A DNA stretch of 6,415 bases. Origin: JTS-RE9 sp964649195 (GTDB lineage Bacteria > Planctomycetota > Phycisphaerae > Phycisphaerales > Phycisphaeraceae). Positions within the stretch are counted from its first letter, which is position 1; every line of letters begins with the position of its first letter. A program made the translations under genes and the position numbers. The notes under the pieces are model-generated. The model saw only the letters and a list, made by a program, of their open reading frames with translations. It ran no database searches and had not been told where the DNA came from. Positions 4,673 through 6,415 of the stretch are shown here, piece by piece. The stretch lies in NCBI GenBank assembly GCA_964649195.1, contig CAZYPK010000226.1, forward strand, positions 1-6,415, written 5' to 3'.

Positions 4673-5734
4673 CTACGAACGCGCCTTGAGCTTCGTCCGA
4701 ATCATCTTCGCCCTCGCCTCGCGCCTTGCCGCCTGATCCAGCTCTTTGCCGGTGAGCTTTTGCAGATGGGCCGGCTGCGTGGTCAGGAAAAGCTCGTTGA
4801 TCGTGCGGATATCGACCGTATCAATCCGCCCCAGGTTCACGCCCAATCGCAGATGACTGAGCAGTTGCAGCACCTCCTCCGTGCTCATCGTGCGGGCATG
4901 GGTCAGCAGCCCCCAGGCCCGCCAGATTTTGTCATCCAGTTGATCCGAGCGATGCTTCATCAGGGCCTGTCTCGCCTGCGTTTCATAGGCGATGATCTGC
5001 GGCACGATGGTGCGCTCAAAGTCCGCGAGGATTTCCTCCTCGGCCCTGCCCAGCGTCGTCTGGTTGGAGATTTGAAACAGATCGCCCAATGCCTCGGACC
5101 CCTCGCCGAACAGCCCGCGCACCGCCAGGTGCATGTCCCGCGCCGCCCGGCGAACCTTTTCAATCTCACCCGTAAGCTGAAGCGCGGGCAGATGCAGCAT
5201 GACGCTGACGCGGATGCCCGTGCCCACATTCGTCGGGCAGGCGGTCAGATATCCCCACTGCTGGCTGAAGGCGAAGTCGAGCTTCGACTCCAGCGCATCA
5301 TCGATGCGGTTGACCTGATCGAAGGCCGAGCCGAGTTGCATGCCCGAACGAAGCACCTGGATGCGAAGCTGATCCTCCTCGTTGACCATGATGGAGAATG
5401 TTTCCTGCGCCCCGATGGCGACGGCGCGGGGCACCTTGTCGCCGGCGGCATGGTTGCGGCTGATCAGGTGCCTTTCCACGAGAAGCTGCCGATCCGTTTC
5501 GGGACAGCTTTTGAGCTCGACCCAGAACACCTCGTCGCCCATGTCCTGCGTGGTGATCGCCTCGCGGCAGCGGTCGAGCACCTCCTGCTGCATGCGCGGC
5601 GTGGCGCGGTTGACGAAGGAATAACCGGCGATGTTGCGCGCCAGCCTGATGCGGCTGGAGATGACCACCTCGTTGTGCGGGCCGGCGCCGCGAAGCCATT
5701 CGCCGGCATGTTCGGTGAGCTGACGAAGACTCAT
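4673..5734 (-). CDS. mcsB: Protein arginine kinase McsB
   Basis: This 353-residue cytosolic kinase, of the phosphagen (creatine/arginine) kinase fold, phosphorylates arginines on damaged or regulatory proteins, marking them for ClpC-ClpP degradation in the bacteria where this has been studied. Seen here are the N-terminal SSRIRLARN (26-34), NEEDQLRIQ (118-126) with the acidic residues expected near the guanidinium, the catalytic-cysteine motif CPTNVGTGIRVSVMLHLP (166-183, C166), and GEGSEALGDLFQISNQTTLG (210-229). Length is normal. The C-terminal phosphoarginine-binding motif, RDxxRA in studied Firmicutes enzymes, reads RREARA (337-342). The ATG at 5734 overlaps the mcsA stop as ATGA, and AGGAGG lies 7 nt upstream, so the two are translationally coupled. 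No clpC or ctsR is visible next to it. Confidence 0.95.
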   Translation of the reverse strand: MSLRQLTEHAGEWLRGAGPHNEVVISSRIRLARNIAGYSFVNRATPRMQQEVLDRCREAITTQDMGDEVFWVELKSCPETDRQLLVERHLISRNHAAGDKVPRAVAIGAQETFSIMVNEEDQLRIQVLRSGMQLGSAFDQVNRIDDALESKLDFAFSQQWGYLTACPTNVGTGIRVSVMLHLPALQLTGEIEKVRRAARDMHLAVRGLFGEGSEALGDLFQISNQTTLGRAEEEILADFERTIVPQIIAYETQARQALMKHRSDQLDDKIWRAWGLLTHARTMSTEEVLQLLSHLRLGVNLGRIDTVDIRTINELFLTTQPAHLQKLTGKELDQAARREARAKMIRTKLKARS

Positions 5735-6237
5735 GACGCATCCTCCTCGAACCGGCGAACCTCGTCGCGCAGGCGGGCCGCCAGTTCGTAATCCTCGTTG
5801 GATACCGCATCCCCCAGCCGCTTGCGAAGCAGCAGCAGCTTCTGCTGGCGAAGCTCGCTTTCCCTGCCATGCATGCGGTGAGGCGTCTTGCCGATGTGAT
5901 GGGTCGCCCCTTCGTGGGCCCGTTCGAGCAGCGGCGCCAGGGGTGATTTGAAGGCGACATAACAATTGGGGCACCCCATCAGGCTGTGCTCGCGGAACTC
6001 GGTGAAGGTAAGCCCGCAATGCTCGCAGCGCACCTCGGTGGAGGTCGCCGCCGCGCCGCTGTGAAGCTTGACGAAATTGGTGAGAAGCTCGTTGATCGGC
6101 GTATGCACGGTCTTGATCGCCAGCCCTTCCTGTGATGCGTGGGCATCGCACAGGTGCTTTTCGATCTTCCGGCCCTTGATGATCTCAACCGAATGATGAG
6201 TCGCAGGCTTTTCGCAATGATCGCATTTTCGCTTCAA
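5731..6237 (-). CDS. mcsA: McsA, zinc-binding activator of McsB
   Basis: This 168-residue protein activates and scaffolds the McsB arginine kinase. Cysteines occur in two zinc-binding sets: C5, C8 and C30 with H33, then C71, C74, C89 and C92 (CEHC and CPNC). A C-terminal UVR motif NEDYELAARLRDEVRRFEE (147-165) matches the UvrB/UvrC-interaction type domain of the family. The segment 98-140 is basic and probably helical. The start is TTG at 6237: the first zinc pair begins at residue 5, an in-frame TAG lies only 14 codons upstream, and no ATG or GTG occurs in between. A modest Shine-Dalgarno sequence, AGGAA (6250-6246), lies 8 nt ahead of the TTG but within a possible hairpin. The gene is first in a two-gene operon with mcsB. 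Confidence 0.93.
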   Translation of the reverse strand: MKRKCDHCEKPATHHSVEIIKGRKIEKHLCDAHASQEGLAIKTVHTPINELLTNFVKLHSGAAATSTEVRCEHCGLTFTEFREHSLMGCPNCYVAFKSPLAPLLERAHEGATHHIGKTPHRMHGRESELRQQKLLLLRKRLGDAVSNEDYELAARLRDEVRRFEEDAS

Positions 6238-6244
6238 GGAGGTG

Positions 6245-6257
6245 GTTCCTGGGGAAC
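6245..6257 (-). promoter_or_regulatory. Leader hairpin covering the mcsA ribosome binding site
   Basis: In the mcsA leader GTTCC (6257-6253) pairs with GGAAC (6249-6245) around CCA, so the only Shine-Dalgarno-like bases lie in a stem. The bases between this hairpin and the TTG start include CACCTCC, which matches the anti-Shine-Dalgarno tail of 16S rRNA rather than a binding site for it. Together with the TTG start, this predicts weak or regulated initiation. Confidence 0.5.
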
Positions 6258-6262
6258 GACTT

Positions 6263-6277
6263 GAATCCGCCGGATTC
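6263..6277. promoter_or_regulatory. Inverted repeat overlapping the mcsA -10 box, candidate operator
   Basis: GAATCC (6263-6268) and GGATTC (6272-6277) form a perfect 6-bp inverted repeat around GCC. It overlaps four bases of the -10 box and reaches the likely transcription start, the usual place for a repressor site. It does not match the CtsR heptad operator or the CIRCE element of HrcA. It could instead be a hairpin at the very 5' end of the mRNA. Confidence 0.5.
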
Positions 6278-6302
6278 TAGTGGCAGCCGGGCGGACGATC
6301 AA
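6274..6302 (-). promoter_or_regulatory. Sigma70-type promoter of mcsA-mcsB
   Basis: On the minus strand TTGATC (6302-6297) and TAGAAT (6279-6274) are separated by exactly 17 bp. They match the -35 and -10 consensus at four and five of six positions. Transcription would begin near 6267, giving a leader of about 30 nt before the TTG start of mcsA. This is the best protein-gene promoter in the window. Confidence 0.75.
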
Positions 6303-6350
6303 GAAATGGGACGGGTTGCCCAAGGTAAAAGCATATGGGGGAGAGCGGAA

Positions 6351-6413
6351 GCCTCCCGCCGGGAGGGCGAGGCTCCCGCCGAGCCGTTCGTTTGCGAAGC
6401 CCGTCCGCGGGCT
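6351..6413. repeat. Cluster of G+C-rich hairpins at the right edge
   Basis: Three stems follow one another: CCTCCC (6352-6357) with GGGAGG (6361-6366), GGCTC (6371-6375) with GAGCC (6381-6385), and AGCCCG (6398-6403) with CGGGCT (6408-6413). The 10-mer GCCTCCCGCC at 6351 recurs as GGCTCCCGCC at 6371, a 20-bp direct repeat with one difference. There is no coding signal. It may be the 3' end structure of a gene beyond the window or another dispersed repeat family. Confidence 0.5.
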
Positions 6414-6415
6414 GA

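Noticed and set aside
4760..5791. Plus-strand open frame of 343 codons
   Set aside because: It is antisense to mcsB and the end of mcsA, with no recognisable family and no convincing ribosome site.
4673..6151. McsB with a 139-residue N-terminal extension
   Set aside because: The extra part is an out-of-frame reading of mcsA. The ATG at 5734 has a strong AGGAGG 7 nt upstream and an ATGA overlap with mcsA.
6228..6250. 3' end of a 16S rRNA gene (CACCTCCTT on the minus strand)
   Set aside because: Only the last few bases resemble the 16S tail. The flanking sequence is the mcsA leader and coding region, with no rRNA helix sequence.
6238..6302. CtsR or HrcA (CIRCE) operator before mcsA
   Set aside because: Neither the GGTCAAA-type direct heptads nor TTAGCACTC-N9-GAGTGCTAA is present. 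The inverted repeat found there has a different sequence.

Overview
The window looks like a G+C-rich bacterial chromosome segment, most plausibly from a planctomycete (Phycisphaerae-like) or a close relative. This is an inference from three things: a eukaryote-type (GT3) glycogen synthase beside a bacterial mcsA-mcsB pair, Shine-Dalgarno-led genes, and intergenic regions full of short 7-bp repeats. No taxonomic marker such as rRNA is present. I see no phage, transposase, CRISPR or plasmid gene, and no gene crosses either edge.

Layout from left to right: a palindrome and a strong terminator (1-120); a tRNA-Glu(UUC) on the minus strand (154-226) with its own promoter; a weak terminator and a G+C-rich structured spacer (304-523); a palindromic repeat directly after gdhA (524-566); gdhA, a glutamate dehydrogenase-family gene on the minus strand (574-1875); a 691-bp divergent intergenic region packed with heptanucleotide arrays (1876-2566); a GT3 glycogen synthase on the plus strand (2567-4498); a 174-bp convergent spacer filled with palindromic and tandem repeats (4499-4672); mcsB and mcsA on the minus strand, translationally coupled by an ATGA overlap (4673-6237); and a leader with a good sigma70-type promoter, an inverted repeat over its -10 box and an odd TTG start context (6238-6302), followed by G+C-rich hairpins to the edge.

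The genes are housekeeping and stress functions rather than one pathway: nitrogen/carbon entry through glutamate, glycogen storage, and arginine-phosphorylation protein quality control. The unusual content is in the spacers. gdhA and the glycogen synthase are divergent, and each is preceded by copies of the same composite repeat (a run of TCGGAAC heptads behind a CTTGCCTTTCAAC block), oriented the same way relative to the gene it precedes. A second repeat, the 18-bp palindrome CGCAGCGTCCTCGCTGCG, lies just after the stop codons of gdhA, the glycogen synthase and mcsB, again always in the sense of the upstream gene. Two more heptad families (an A+T-rich one and a CAGCMTT one) sit in mirrored places between the arrays. 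This gene-oriented repeat grammar is the most promising undescribed element here.
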